Below, in pieces: positions 26,313 to 35,627 of a stretch of DNA of 64,000 bases (positions within the stretch are counted from its first letter, which is position 1; each line of letters starts with the position of its first letter). The position numbers and the translations under genes were made by a program. The notes under the pieces were generated by a model. The model was not told where the DNA came from. It was given only the letters and a program-made list of their open reading frames with translations, and searched no databases. The stretch is from Mesorhizobium sp. B2-7-1 (GTDB lineage Bacteria; Pseudomonadota; Alphaproteobacteria; Rhizobiales; Rhizobiaceae), in the NCBI RefSeq assembly GCF_006440735.1, contig NZ_VFUA01000018.1, positions 1-64,000 on the forward strand, read 5' to 3'.

Positions 26313-26786
26313 ATGAAACTCAACGATCTGCGTGACAAGGACGGCGCCACGCACTCCAAGAAGCGCCTCGGTCGCGGCATCGGCTCCGGCTCGGGCAAGA
26401 CCGCCGGTCGCGGCGTCAAGGGCCAGAAGGCTCGCTCGGGCGTTGCCATCAATGGCTTCGAGGGCGGCCAGATGCCGCTCTACCGGCGCCTGCCGAAGCG
26501 TGGCTTCAACAACATCTTCGCCAAGAGCTTCACCGTCGTCTCGCTGGCCAAGATCCAGGCAGCCATCGACGCCAAGAAGCTCGACGCCAAGGCGACCGTG
26601 ACGGCCGAGGCCCTGGTTGCCGCCGGCGTCATCCGCCGCGCCAAGGACGGCGTGCGCGTTCTCTCCGACGGCGAGCTCAAGGCCAAGGTTTCCTTCGACG
26701 TCGCCGGCGCCTCCAAGGCCGCGATCGAGAAGATCGAGAAGGCTGGCGGTTCGGTGAAGCTGCCGGAAGCGGCCGCCGCCGAGTAA
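26313..26786 (+). CDS. rplO: 50S ribosomal protein L15 (uL15)
   Basis: 157 aa, with the Gly/Arg/Lys-rich N-terminal extension ([26 protein letters not shown]) that threads 23S rRNA and a globular C-terminus ending [11 protein letters not shown]. Last gene before a 256-bp spacer, so secY may be partly uncoupled. Confidence 0.97.
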   Translation: MKLNDLRDKDGATHSKKRLGRGIGSGSGKTAGRGVKGQKARSGVAINGFEGGQMPLYRRLPKRGFNNIFAKSFTVVSLAKIQAAIDAKKLDAKATVTAEALVAAGVIRRAKDGVRVLSDGELKAKVSFDVAGASKAAIEKIEKAGGSVKLPEAAAAE

Positions 26787-26859
26787 CGGCGATTTGAAGC
26801 GCGGCCGATCGGGATGATTCGCATTTTCCGTCGAACCGCACTTTGATCTGGTGAATTGG

Positions 26860-26881
26860 GCGGCCGCGTCAACGCGGCCGC
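26860..26881 (+). terminator. Strong GC hairpin between rplO and secY
   Basis: GCGGCCGCG and CGCGGCCGC pair perfectly around TCAA. The following bases (TTGCATGTTT) are only mildly T-rich, so this may be an attenuator or processing site and not a full terminator. Confidence 0.45.
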
Positions 26882-26975
26882 TTGCATGTTTACGGTCCGG
26901 AGCTTATCTCGTGAGCTTCGGTGACACGCGCCGCCTGAGCTGCGGGCATCGAGCGTGACATGGAAATCAATGAAG

Positions 26976-27028
26976 TAGAGCATGACGTTGTCCGAAAACC
27001 GCTCCACATTTTTCGGCACCATGCTCTA
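26976..27028. repeat. GAGCATG-type palindromic element, copy in the ribosomal cluster
   Basis: A 53-bp element with perfect 9-bp ends TAGAGCATG/CATGCTCTA and an inner pair TCCGAAAA/TTTTTCGG. Its reverse complement aligns with the element at 33431-33481. It lies 15 bp before the secY start, so it would be transcribed in the leader. Confidence 0.7.
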
Positions 27029-27042
27029 GCGGAGAATCAGGC

Positions 27043-28383
27043 ATGGCTTCGGCTGCTGAACAACTAGCCTCCAATCTGAATTTCGCGGCCTTCGCCAAGG
27101 CCGAGGATCTCAAGAAGCGCATCTGGTTCACTGTCGGCGCGCTGCTTGTCTACCGCCTCGGCACCTACATACCGCTTCCCGGCATCAATCCCGACGCCTT
27201 CGCCCAGGCCTTCTCTTCGCAGAGCAAGGGCGTGCTCGGCATGTTCAACATGTTCGCCGGCGGCGCCGTGCAGCGCATGGCGATCTTTGCGCTGGGCATC
27301 ATGCCCTACATCTCCGCCTCCATCATCATGCAGCTGATGACGTCGGTCATCCCGTCGCTGGAAGCGCTGAAGAAGGAAGGCGAGCAGGGCCGCAAGATCA
27401 TCAACCAGTACACGCGCTACGGCACCGTGCTCCTGGCGCTGATCCAGGCCTACGGCATTTCGATCGGCCTCGAAGGCGGCAACGGCATCGTCAACGATCC
27501 CGGCATGTTCTTCCGCATCTCGACCGTCGTCACGCTGGTCGGCGGCACCATGTTCCTGATGTGGCTCGGCGAGCAGATCACCGCGCGCGGCATCGGCAAC
27601 GGCATCTCGCTGATCATCTTCTCCGGCATCGTCGCCGGCCTGCCGCGGGCCATCTCCGGCACGCTGGAGCTCGGCCGCACGGGAGCGCTGTCGACAGGCC
27701 TCATTCTGGCAATCATCGTGCTGGCCATCGTCGTCATCGCCGTGATCGTGTTCTTCGAACGCGCCCAGCGCCGCCTGCTCATCCAGTATCCGAAGCGCCA
27801 GGTCGGCAACCGCATGTTCCAAGGCGATACCTCGCATTTGCCGCTGAAGCTCAACACCTCGGGCGTCATCCCGCCGATCTTCGCGTCCTCGCTGCTACTT
27901 CTGCCGGCGACGGTCGCCGGCTTCTCGCAGGCGACGAACCTGCCGGCCTGGGCAAGCACGGTCCTGGCTTCGCTCGGCCACGGCCAGCCGCTCTACATGA
28001 TCTTCTATGCGGGCATGATCGTCTTCTTCGCCTTCTTCTACACGGCGATCGTCTTCAACCCGAAGGACACCGCCGACCAGCTCAAGAAGCACTCCGGCTT
28101 CATCCCGGGCTATCGTCCGGGCGAGCGCACCGCCGAATATATCGACTATGTTCTGACGCGTATCACCGTCATCGGCGCCATCTACCTGGTGCTGGTCTGT
28201 CTGCTGCCGGAATTCCTGATTTCGGCGACTGGCGTACCTTTCTACCTCGGTGGCACATCGCTTCTGATCGTGGTCAGTGTCACGCTCGACACGGTGGCGC
28301 AGATTCAGGGTCACCTGATCGCGCACCAGTATGAGGGCCTGATCAAGAAGTCGAAGTTGCGCGGGGGGAAGAGGAGCAGATGA
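27043..28383 (+). CDS. secY: Preprotein translocase subunit SecY
   Basis: 446 aa, ten membrane helices, the central pore of the Sec translocon. Typical segments are [32 protein letters not shown] (helix 2), the cytosolic loop [20 protein letters not shown], and [20 protein letters not shown] in the C-terminal loops that contact ribosome and SecA. It follows a spacer with a hairpin and a repeat, and its end overlaps adk by 4 bp (ATGA). Confidence 0.98.
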   Translation: MASAAEQLASNLNFAAFAKAEDLKKRIWFTVGALLVYRLGTYIPLPGINPDAFAQAFSSQSKGVLGMFNMFAGGAVQRMAIFALGIMPYISASIIMQLMTSVIPSLEALKKEGEQGRKIINQYTRYGTVLLALIQAYGISIGLEGGNGIVNDPGMFFRISTVVTLVGGTMFLMWLGEQITARGIGNGISLIIFSGIVAGLPRAISGTLELGRTGALSTGLILAIIVLAIVVIAVIVFFERAQRRLLIQYPKRQVGNRMFQGDTSHLPLKLNTSGVIPPIFASSLLLLPATVAGFSQATNLPAWASTVLASLGHGQPLYMIFYAGMIVFFAFFYTAIVFNPKDTADQLKKHSGFIPGYRPGERTAEYIDYVLTRITVIGAIYLVLVCLLPEFLISATGVPFYLGGTSLLIVVSVTLDTVAQIQGHLIAHQYEGLIKKSKLRGGKRSR

Positions 28384-28970
28384 GGCTGATATTGCTTGGG
28401 CCGCCAGGAGCGGGCAAGGGGACGCAAGCACAAAGACTGGTAGAAAAACACGGCATCCCCCAGCTCTCGACGGGTGACATGCTGCGTGCCGCCGTCCAAG
28501 CCGGAACCGAGGTCGGCAAGCGCGCCAAGGCGGTTATGGATGCCGGTGAGCTGGTCTCGGATGCAATCGTCAACGCCATCGTCGCCGAACGCATCGATCA
28601 GCCGGATTGCGCCAAGGGTTTCATCCTCGACGGTTATCCGCGCACGCTGGTCCAGGCCGACGCGGTCGAGGCCATGCTCGCCGAACGCGGCATTGCGCTC
28701 GACACCGTCATCGAGCTTGTCGTCGACGACAAGGCGCTGGTCGGCCGAATCGTCAAACGCGCCGAGGATGCCAAGGCCGCCGGCCAGCCGGTGCGCAAGG
28801 ACGACAACCCGGCGGTGTTCGAGGAACGCCTGCGCGAATACTACAAGAAGACGGCGCCGCTGATCGGCTACTACTACGCCAAAGGCAAGCTCAAGACCGT
28901 CGACGGCATGGCCAGCATCGATGCAGTGACCACCGAGATCGGCAAGGTGCTCGCGGCTGCGGCGAAGTGA
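28380..28970 (+). CDS. adk: Adenylate kinase
   Basis: 196 aa, converts ATP + AMP to 2 ADP. P-loop [10 protein letters not shown] near residue 7, AMP-binding [19 protein letters not shown] and the LID region. The LID is the short type ([19 protein letters not shown] then a direct step to RKDDNP), lacking the extra 25 or so residues and the zinc cysteines of long bacterial forms. Start overlaps the secY stop. Confidence 0.97.
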   Translation: MRLILLGPPGAGKGTQAQRLVEKHGIPQLSTGDMLRAAVQAGTEVGKRAKAVMDAGELVSDAIVNAIVAERIDQPDCAKGFILDGYPRTLVQADAVEAMLAERGIALDTVIELVVDDKALVGRIVKRAEDAKAAGQPVRKDDNPAVFEERLREYYKKTAPLIGYYYAKGKLKTVDGMASIDAVTTEIGKVLAAAAK

Positions 28971-28980
28971 GCCGGGCCGG

Positions 28981-29024
28981 CAATTAAAGATTGCGCTTGG
29001 CGACAATTGAAGATTGCGCTTGAC
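28981..29024 (+). repeat. Tandem 23-bp repeat upstream of rpsM
   Basis: Two 21-bp copies (28981-29001 and 29004-29024) match at 19 positions and share AAGATTGCGCTTG. The second ends in TTGAC, the first in TTGGC; the second copy supplies the -35 box described next. Confidence 0.75.
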
Positions 29025-29048
29025 TGGATTGGGCCCTTGGGGTATGGC
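29020..29048 (+). promoter_or_regulatory. Candidate promoter of the rpsM-rpsK-rpoA-rplQ operon
   Basis: TTGACT (29020-29025), 17-bp spacer, TATGGC (29043-29048), about 155 bp before rpsM. It would give the alpha operon its own start within the cluster. Confidence 0.4.
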
Positions 29049-29202
29049 GGCCCGTCTTCCTATCAGGCATGGACTTTGCTTGCCCTTGCGGGCAAGGCAG
29101 TTGCTTTGAACTAGGAAACTCCCGCGAGGGCCGGCCTCCACCGGACGCGGGGCAACTTCGATAGCGCCGGCTTGTCCGGCCCAAATGGAGAAAGAGAAGA
29201 AA

Positions 29203-29571
29203 ATGGCTCGTATAGCCGGCGTCAACATTCCGACCAACAAGCGCGTCGTCATTGCGCTTCAGTACATTCACGGCATCGGCAAGAAGTTCGCCCAGGAGAT
29301 CGTCGACAAGGTCGGCATCCCGGCGGATCGCCGCGTCAACCAGCTGACCGACGCGGAAGTGCTGCAGATCCGCGAGACGATCGACCGCGACTACCAGGTC
29401 GAAGGCGACCTGCGCCGCGAAGTCTCGATGAACATCAAGCGGCTCATGGACCTCGGCTGCTACCGCGGCCTGCGTCACCGCCGCTCGCTGCCGGTTCGCG
29501 GCCAGCGCACGCATACCAATGCGCGCACCCGCAAGGGCCCGGCCAAGGCGATCGCCGGCAAGAAGAAGTAA
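29203..29571 (+). CDS. rpsM: 30S ribosomal protein S13 (uS13)
   Basis: 122 aa; [20 protein letters not shown] at the start, the helix-two-turns-helix motif, and the basic C-terminal tail [20 protein letters not shown] that contacts P-site tRNA. ATG 29203 is preferred over the upstream in-frame ATG 29185, because the family begins MARIAGVN and AGAAGA lies just upstream. Confidence 0.97.
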   Translation: MARIAGVNIPTNKRVVIALQYIHGIGKKFAQEIVDKVGIPADRRVNQLTDAEVLQIRETIDRDYQVEGDLRREVSMNIKRLMDLGCYRGLRHRRSLPVRGQRTHTNARTRKGPAKAIAGKKK

Positions 29572-29573
29572 TT

Positions 29574-29640
29574 GAGCGAATAGTGAGTAGCCGTTAGCGA
29601 GTAGGGACCCTACTCGCCATTCCCTACTCACTACTCGCTT
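29574..29640. repeat. Palindromic GAATAG/GAGTAG repeat, copy 2, between rpsM and rpsK
   Basis: Nested perfect arms GCGAGTAGGG/CCCTACTCGC (29597-29606 and 29608-29617) and TAGTGAGTAG/CTACTCACTA (29581-29590 and 29624-29633), with outer ends GAGCGAA and CTCGCTT. It begins 2 bp after the rpsM stop. Same family as 5721-5813. Confidence 0.85.
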
Positions 29641-29695
29641 CTAAGGTGGAGCCGCTGGCATTACGGCGGTGTAGAGATCAACTGAAAGGACTACC

Positions 29696-30085
29696 ATGGC
29701 CAAGGAAGCCGCTCGTGTTCGCCGTCGCGAACGCAAGAACATCTCGTCGGGCGTTGCCCACGTCAATTCGACCTTCAACAACACCATGATCACCATCACC
29801 GACGCGCAGGGCAATTCGATTGCCTGGTCGTCGGCCGGCGCCCAGGGCTTCAAAGGTTCGCGCAAGTCGACCCCGTTCGCCGCCCAAATGGCTGCCGAGG
29901 ACGTCGCCAAGAAGGCGCAGGAACACGGCATGCGTATGCTCGAGGTCGAGGTCTGCGGACCCGGCTCCGGTCGTGAATCGGCCCTTCGCGCGCTGCAGGC
30001 GGCCGGCTTCACCATCACCTCGATCCGCGACGTGACGCCGATCCCGCACAATGGCTGCCGTCCGCGCAAGAAGCGCCGCGTCTGA
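29696..30085 (+). CDS. rpsK: 30S ribosomal protein S11 (uS11)
   Basis: 129 aa; [20 protein letters not shown], then [20 protein letters not shown] and the C-terminal [15 protein letters not shown]. It lines the mRNA exit cleft on the platform. A perfect hairpin GAACGCC-AC-GGCGTTC (30103-30118) lies in the gap before rpoA. Confidence 0.97.
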   Translation: MAKEAARVRRRERKNISSGVAHVNSTFNNTMITITDAQGNSIAWSSAGAQGFKGSRKSTPFAAQMAAEDVAKKAQEHGMRMLEVEVCGPGSGRESALRALQAAGFTITSIRDVTPIPHNGCRPRKKRRV

Positions 30086-30183
30086 TTTTTTAAGCGCCGC
30101 GCGAACGCCACGGCGTTCCTCCGCGGTTTTCCGTGTCGCCCGCCACGATTGGATGGTGGCGGGGCAAAGGAAGGAAGACATTT

Positions 30184-31194
30184 ATGATCCAGAAAAACTG
30201 GCAGGAACTGATCAAGCCGAACAAGATCGAGTTCTCGTCGAAGAAGAAGACGCTGACCACGCTGGTGGCCGAACCGCTCGAACGCGGCTTTGGCCTGACG
30301 CTGGGCAACGCGCTGCGGCGCGTGCTTCTGTCTTCGCTGCGCGGCGCGGCTGTGACCGCCGTGCAGATCGACGGCGTGCTGCATGAATTCTCGTCCATCG
30401 CCGGCGTGCGCGAGGACGTGACCGACATCGTGCTCAACATCAAGGAAATCGCCATCCGCATGGAAGGCGATGGTCCCAAGCGCATGGTCGTGCGCAAGCA
30501 GGGCCCGGGTGCCGTGCTCGCCGGCGACATCCAGACCGTGGGCGATGTCGAGATCCTCAACCCCGACCACGTCATCTGCACGCTGGACGAGGGCGCCGAG
30601 ATCCGTATGGAGTTCACCGTCGACACCGGCAAGGGCTATGTGCCGGCAGAGCGCAACCGCGCCGAGGACGCGCCGATCGGCCTGATCCCGGTCGACAGCC
30701 TCTACTCGCCGGTCAAGAAGGTCTCCTACAAGGTCGAGAACACCCGCGAAGGCCAGGTTCTCGACTATGACAAGCTGACCATGACGATCGAGACCAACGG
30801 CTCGATCTCGGGCGAGGACGCGGTCGCTTTCGCCGCCCGCATCCTGCAGGACCAGCTCGCGCTCTTCGTCAACTTCGACGAGCCGCAGAAGGAAGTCGCG
30901 GCCGAAGCCGTCACCGAGCTCGCCTTCAACCCGGCGCTGCTCAAGAAGGTCGACGAGCTCGAGCTTTCGGTGCGTTCGGCCAACTGCCTGAAGAACGACA
31001 ACATCGTCTATATCGGCGACCTGATCCAGAAGACCGAAGCCGAGATGCTGCGCACCCCGAACTTCGGCCGCAAGTCGCTGAACGAGATCAAGGAAGTGCT
31101 GGCCGCCATGGGCCTCCATCTCGGTATGGAAGTGCCGGACTGGCCGCCGGAAAACATCGAAGACCTCGCAAAACGTTACGAAGATCAATATTGA
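30184..31194 (+). CDS. rpoA: DNA-directed RNA polymerase subunit alpha
   Basis: 336 aa. N-terminal dimerisation domain ([20 protein letters not shown], the RNA polymerase assembly motif, near residue 35), a linker, and a C-terminal domain with helix-hairpin-helix ([37 protein letters not shown]) for UP elements and activators. ATG 30184 behind AAGGAAG is chosen over the longer frame from 30133. Confidence 0.98.
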   Translation: MIQKNWQELIKPNKIEFSSKKKTLTTLVAEPLERGFGLTLGNALRRVLLSSLRGAAVTAVQIDGVLHEFSSIAGVREDVTDIVLNIKEIAIRMEGDGPKRMVVRKQGPGAVLAGDIQTVGDVEILNPDHVICTLDEGAEIRMEFTVDTGKGYVPAERNRAEDAPIGLIPVDSLYSPVKKVSYKVENTREGQVLDYDKLTMTIETNGSISGEDAVAFAARILQDQLALFVNFDEPQKEVAAEAVTELAFNPALLKKVDELELSVRSANCLKNDNIVYIGDLIQKTEAEMLRTPNFGRKSLNEIKEVLAAMGLHLGMEVPDWPPENIEDLAKRYEDQY

Positions 31195-31298
31195 GCATGA
31201 ATTCCAAGGATCGGCGGCGTGAGCCGCTCGATCCGACGGTCATGCGGAAAACCATCAGAGGCCGTGGCCTCTTGAACAACTGAAGAAGGAAAAGAGCC

Positions 31299-31730
31299 AT
31301 GCGCCACGGTTTCAAAGGCCGTCGTTTCGCCCGCAGCATCAGCCACCGCAAGTCGATGTTCGCCAACCTCGCCGTGTCTCTGATCGAGCACGAGCAGATC
31401 GTCACCACCCTGCCGAAGGCGAAGGACCTGCGTCCGATCGTCGAGAAGCTGGTGACGCTCGGCAAGCGCGGCGACCTGCACGCCCGCCGCCAGGTAATCG
31501 CGCAGATCGGCAATGAAGGCGTCGTCAAGCGCCTGTTCGAAACCCTCGCCCCGCGCTACGCCACCCGCAACGGCGGCTACCTGCGCATCATGAAGGCAGG
31601 CTTCCGCAAGGGCGACAACGCTGCCATGGCGGTCATCGAGTTCGTCGACCGCGACACTTCGGCCAAGGGCGCCGGCGACCGCGCCCGCCTCGAGGCAGAA
31701 GGCACCAATGAGGAAACCGCGGCCGCCTGA
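31299..31730 (+). CDS. rplQ: 50S ribosomal protein L17 (bL17)
   Basis: 143 aa; [20 protein letters not shown] and the core [20 protein letters not shown]. The C-terminus has a polar extension ([16 protein letters not shown]) past the usual end. Last gene of the ribosomal cluster, closed by a terminator. Confidence 0.97.
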   Translation: MRHGFKGRRFARSISHRKSMFANLAVSLIEHEQIVTTLPKAKDLRPIVEKLVTLGKRGDLHARRQVIAQIGNEGVVKRLFETLAPRYATRNGGYLRIMKAGFRKGDNAAMAVIEFVDRDTSAKGAGDRARLEAEGTNEETAAA

Positions 31731-31755
31731 GGCCGGCGTTTTCGTCAATGACTTC

Positions 31756-31778
31756 AAGGGGCCTACGGGCCCCTTTTG
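31756..31778 (+). terminator. Terminator of the alpha operon
   Basis: AAGGGGCC and GGCCCCTT pair around a TACG tetraloop (31756-31775), followed by TT. Confidence 0.85.
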
Positions 31779-31920
31779 CATATGGAAGAGGTTTGAGCCG
31801 GGCGAGCGGAATTTCAGATCCGAGCTCACGCTTTTGCGCGACAAGCGCCGCATTTGTGTGCATTAGCCTTTCATTCTGCACAATCGTCGGGACAATGGCG
31901 CCCGATCTGGAGGATTCGGA

Positions 31921-33414
31921 ATGCACCTCAAACGACTGTTTCTTGTCGCGGTTTGCGCGCTGGCCGTCTTCGCCGCGACACCGGCCGCAAGACAGGCTTT
32001 TGCCGAGGACGCCGCCAAGCCGGCCGATCCGGGCCTCTCCGATGTGCTGACCGATCTCCTGCATGGCGTCGAAGGCGAGAACGGCACGTCCGGTCCCGAC
32101 AAGCGCGTGCCGTTTGGCCGCGAGGAGGTGCAGCTCTCCTTCGCGCCGCTGGTCAAGCAGACGGCGCCGGCGGTGGTCAATGTCTATGCCTCGCAGACCG
32201 CCAAGGTGACCTCGCCCTTCGAGGGCGATCCCTTCTTCGAGGAGTTCTTCGGCCGCGCCCAGCCGCGCGCGCAGTCCTCGCTGGGCTCGGGAGTGCTGGT
32301 CGATCCGAGCGGCGTCATCGTCACCAATTTCCACGTCATCAAGGACGCCGACGAGGTTAAGGTCGCGACCGCGGACGGCCGCGAGTTCACCTCGAAGGTC
32401 ATGCTCAAGGACGAGACGCTCGATCTCGCCGTGCTCAAGATCTCGGCCGACAAGCCGTTCCCGGTGATTGCCATCGGCGATTCCGACGCGCTCGAGGTCG
32501 GCGACCTGGTGCTTGCCATCGGCAACCCATTCGGCGTCGGCCAGACCACCACCAGCGGTATCGTCTCGGCGCTTGCCCGCAGCCATATCGGCGTCTCGGA
32601 TTCAGGCTATTTCATCCAGACCGATGCGGCCATCAACCCTGGCAATTCGGGCGGCGCGCTGATCAACATGGGCGGCCAGCTGGTCGGCATCAACACGGCC
32701 ATCTACAGCCGCAGCGGCGGCTCGATCGGCATCGGGTTCGCCATTCCCTCCAACATGGTGCGCGCCTTCGCCGACGCCGCCAAGGCCGGACTGGACTTCT
32801 TCGAGCGTCCCTATATCGGCGCGGAATTCGAAATGGTGACCCCGCAGATCGCCGAATCCCTTGGCATGGAAAAGCCGACCGGCGCATTGGTCTCCACGGT
32901 GGACGCCACGGGGCCAGCGGGCAAGGCGGGCCTGAAGCCTGGCGACGTCGTCCTGTCGCTCAACAACACGCCAGTCGAAAGCATCGAGGCGCTCGACTAC
33001 CGCATGGCGACGCTGTCGATCGGCACCAAGGCGACCTTCGCCGTGCTGAGCAAGGGGCAGCAGGCGACGCTGGAAATCCCGCTGGAGCGCGCGCCGGAAG
33101 GCGCCAAGCCCAGCGAAGTCACCTTGCGCGGCCGCAGTCCCTTTTCCGGCGCCAAGGTCGCGGAACTGTCGCCCAGGCTTGCCCAGCGGCTTGGCCTTCG
33201 CACCGATCTCAAGGGCGTCACCGTCATCGATATCAGCCGCGATTCGCCGGCCGCCGATTTCGGCTTCCAGCCCGGCGACATCGTGCGTGAGGTGAACGGC
33301 ACCACCATCGACACCGCGGCGACGCTGGCGCAGGTTGCCCAGCAGGACACGCGCTGGTGGCGCTTTACCGTCGAGCGCGGCGGGCAGATACTGCGCCAGG
33401 TGTTGCGCTACTGA
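31921..33414 (+). CDS. Periplasmic HtrA/DegP-type serine protease
   Basis: A 497-aa Do-like protease. A signal peptide (LFLVAVCALAVFAA, cleavage near AFA/ED, residue 28-29) exports it. The trypsin-like domain has the triad His in TNFHVI (where most homologues read TNNHVI), Asp in LDLAVLKI and Ser in NPGNSGGAL (residue about 245), followed by two PDZ domains (PAGKAGLKPGDVVLSLN near 340, SPAADFGFQPGDIVREVNG near 445). It degrades or refolds damaged envelope proteins. It is a single gene with its own leader after the ribosomal terminator. It could equally be called degP or degQ. Confidence 0.93.
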   Translation: MHLKRLFLVAVCALAVFAATPAARQAFAEDAAKPADPGLSDVLTDLLHGVEGENGTSGPDKRVPFGREEVQLSFAPLVKQTAPAVVNVYASQTAKVTSPFEGDPFFEEFFGRAQPRAQSSLGSGVLVDPSGVIVTNFHVIKDADEVKVATADGREFTSKVMLKDETLDLAVLKISADKPFPVIAIGDSDALEVGDLVLAIGNPFGVGQTTTSGIVSALARSHIGVSDSGYFIQTDAAINPGNSGGALINMGGQLVGINTAIYSRSGGSIGIGFAIPSNMVRAFADAAKAGLDFFERPYIGAEFEMVTPQIAESLGMEKPTGALVSTVDATGPAGKAGLKPGDVVLSLNNTPVESIEALDYRMATLSIGTKATFAVLSKGQQATLEIPLERAPEGAKPSEVTLRGRSPFSGAKVAELSPRLAQRLGLRTDLKGVTVIDISRDSPAADFGFQPGDIVREVNGTTIDTAATLAQVAQQDTRWWRFTVERGGQILRQVLRY

Positions 33415-33430
33415 GGTGGTCTTCCCATTT

Positions 33431-33481
33431 AGAGCATGATCCCGAAAAGTGGGAACCGGTTTTCGGGTAAGATCATGCTCC
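33431..33481. repeat. GAGCATG-type palindromic element downstream of the protease
   Basis: Perfect 10-bp ends GAGCATGATC (33432-33441) and GATCATGCTC (33471-33480) flank an inner pair CCGAAAA/TTTTCGG. It is the less degenerate relative of the element before secY. Confidence 0.8.
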
Positions 33482-33518
33482 AAAACGAGCGGGATCGCTT
33501 TTCAACCAAAAGACTTGC

Positions 33519-34829
33519 ATGGCCGATCTGTTCAGTTCCGATGAACCGGAGAAAGTGGCGCCCGGGCGACCGCTGGCCGATCGGCTGCGCCCGAAGAACC
33601 TAGGCGAGGTCGTCGGCCAGGAGCATCTGACCGGCCCCGACGGCGCGCTGACCAGGCTGATCGATTCCGGTTCGCTCGGCTCGATGATCTTCTGGGGTCC
33701 GCCCGGCACCGGCAAGACGACGGTGGCGCGGCTGTTGGCCGGCGAGACCAATCTTGCCTTCGAGCAGATCTCCGCCGTGTTTTCCGGCGTCGCGGATCTC
33801 AAGAAGGTCTTCGAGGCGGCGAAGCTCAGGCGTGCCAACGGCCGCCAGACGCTGCTCTTCGTCGACGAGATCCATCGCTTCAACCGCGCCCAGCAGGACG
33901 GTTTTTTACCGGTGATGGAAGACGGCACCGTAGTGCTGGTCGGCGCCACCACGGAGAACCCGTCCTTCGAGCTGAATGCAGCGCTTCTGTCGCGAGCGCG
34001 CGTTCTGGTGTTCCGTTCGCTGGGCGAGGAAAGCATCGCCAAGCTTCTGGCGCGGGCGGAAGAATCCGAGGGCCGGCCGCTGCCGCTCGATGAAGAGGCG
34101 CGCGCGATGCTGATCCGCATGGCGGACGGCGACGGCCGCGCCTCGCTGACACTGGCCGAGGAAGTCTGGCGCGCCGCGAAAAAAGGCGAGGTGTTCAGCC
34201 CTGAGGGCCTGCAACGCGTCATCCAGCGCCGCGCGCCGATCTACGACAAGGGCCAAGACGGCCATTACAATCTGATCTCGGCGCTGCATAAGTCGGTGCG
34301 CGGTTCCGATCCGGATGCGGCCCTCTACTATCTTGCCCGCATGTTCGATGCCGGCGAGGATCCGCTCTATCTCGGCCGCCGGCTGGTGCGCATGGCTGTG
34401 GAGGATATCGGGCTTGCGGATCCGCAGGCGCTTGTCGTCGCCAATGCCGCCAAGGACGCCTATGATTATCTCGGCTCGCCCGAGGGCGAGCTCGCCTTCG
34501 CCCAGGCCACCGTCTATCTGGCCACGGCGCCGAAATCGAACGCCCTCTACACAGCCTTCAAGGCTGCGACCGCGGCCGCCAAGGAGTTCGGCTCGCTGCT
34601 GCCGCCAAAACACATCCTCAACGCGCCGACCAAGCTGATGAAGCAGGAAGATTACGGCGCCGGCTATCGCTATGACCATGACGAGCCGGACGCGTTTTCG
34701 GGCCAGGACTATTTTCCGGAGAAGATGGGTCGGCGCGCTTTCTACGATCCGCCGGAGCGCGGTTTCGAGCGCGATATCCGCAAGCGGCTGGAATACTGGG
34801 CAAAGCTGCGCAGCGAACGGAACGGTTGA
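33519..34829 (+). CDS. rarA: Replication-associated recombination protein A (RarA/MgsA)
   Basis: A 436-aa AAA+ ATPase acting at stalled replication forks. Walker A GPPGTGKTT near residue 61, Walker B LLFVDEIHRFN, sensor ATTENPSFELN and arginine finger SRAR, then the tetramerisation domain (GSDPDAALYYLARMFDAGED, RRLVRMAVEDIGLADP) and the C-terminal HILNAPTKLMK-type motif. The start at 33519 gives the family N-terminus ADLFSSDE. The next, damaged gene begins 1 bp after its stop. Confidence 0.95.
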   Translation: MADLFSSDEPEKVAPGRPLADRLRPKNLGEVVGQEHLTGPDGALTRLIDSGSLGSMIFWGPPGTGKTTVARLLAGETNLAFEQISAVFSGVADLKKVFEAAKLRRANGRQTLLFVDEIHRFNRAQQDGFLPVMEDGTVVLVGATTENPSFELNAALLSRARVLVFRSLGEESIAKLLARAEESEGRPLPLDEEARAMLIRMADGDGRASLTLAEEVWRAAKKGEVFSPEGLQRVIQRRAPIYDKGQDGHYNLISALHKSVRGSDPDAALYYLARMFDAGEDPLYLGRRLVRMAVEDIGLADPQALVVANAAKDAYDYLGSPEGELAFAQATVYLATAPKSNALYTAFKAATAAAKEFGSLLPPKHILNAPTKLMKQEDYGAGYRYDHDEPDAFSGQDYFPEKMGRRAFYDPPERGFERDIRKRLEYWAKLRSERNG

Positions 34830-34830
34830 G

Positions 34831-35501
34831 TTGCGTGCCCCTGCGGTCGGCACGCTTCGTCGCGAAGCCGCGCCATGGGGCATACCCGCATCGATCGCCC
34901 TGCACGCGCTGCTCGCCGCGGTGCTGGTGTTGATGCCGCTGCCCAAGCCGCCAAAACGGCTGGAGGAAGAGCGGGTCTCGGTCGACATTCTGACGCCCCG
35001 GCAGTTCGAAGCCGCGACGCGGCCGACGCCGGCACAGGCAATGGAAGCACCGCCGCAGGTGCCAAAGCCGCAACCCGCGCTAAACCGACTGCTCCGCAAC
35101 CTTCCACCCAGCCCGCCATGATCCATGCGGGCGAAATGCTGTCGGGAAAGACACTGGCCGATCCGCGCAGCCGGCATGCACGCGCGGACCTGGCAACCTT
35201 CGCCTCCGAGGAGCGTATGGTGCAGCTTTGCAATATCGAGGCCCAGGACCAGATCCACAAATGGCGTCCGGACTTCCAACCGGAGCGCGTCGTGCCTTAC
35301 GCAACCGCCGAGGAGAAGGTGAGGGGCACCACGATCGAGGCGGAGGGCGCCGCCTTTCGCAGTCGCCGGAACTGGCACGGGCTGAAGTTCAATTGCGAGC
35401 TCGCCGGAGATGGCGAAAGCGTCGTCGGCTTCGAGTTCCTGGTCGGCGATCCCCAGAGACAGATGGGACGAGCTTGGCTTACCGGCCGTGCACTGAGATA
35501 A
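34831..35501 (+). pseudogene. DUF930 protein split by a -1 frame change (or two coupled ORFs)
   Basis: Frame A (TTG 34831 to TGA 35121) encodes a membrane anchor (SIALHALLAAVLVLMPLP) and a Pro-rich linker, like a TonB-type N-terminus. The continuation lies in frame B: a Pro/Ala linker (KPTAPQPSTQPAMIHAG) and the DUF930 domain (SEERMVQLCNIEAQDQIHKW-like core, ATAEEKVRGTTIEAEG, HGLKFNCELA) to 35501. One missing base around 35060-35100 would join them into a normal protein of about 222 aa. Alternatively ORF B starts at ATG 35118, overlapping ORF A's stop as ATGA, and the two are coupled. Sequencing error is also possible. Confidence 0.65.
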
Positions 35502-35627
35502 AGTGGAGTATAAAACTCCAAATATTTGCTCCGACCGACCACCCGGACCGGTGCGGCGGCATTGTGCCGGGAAACAAAAAATCTTATCAAGACGCACGGC
35601 AGGCGGGGGTCGCCGTGATTTTGGCTC

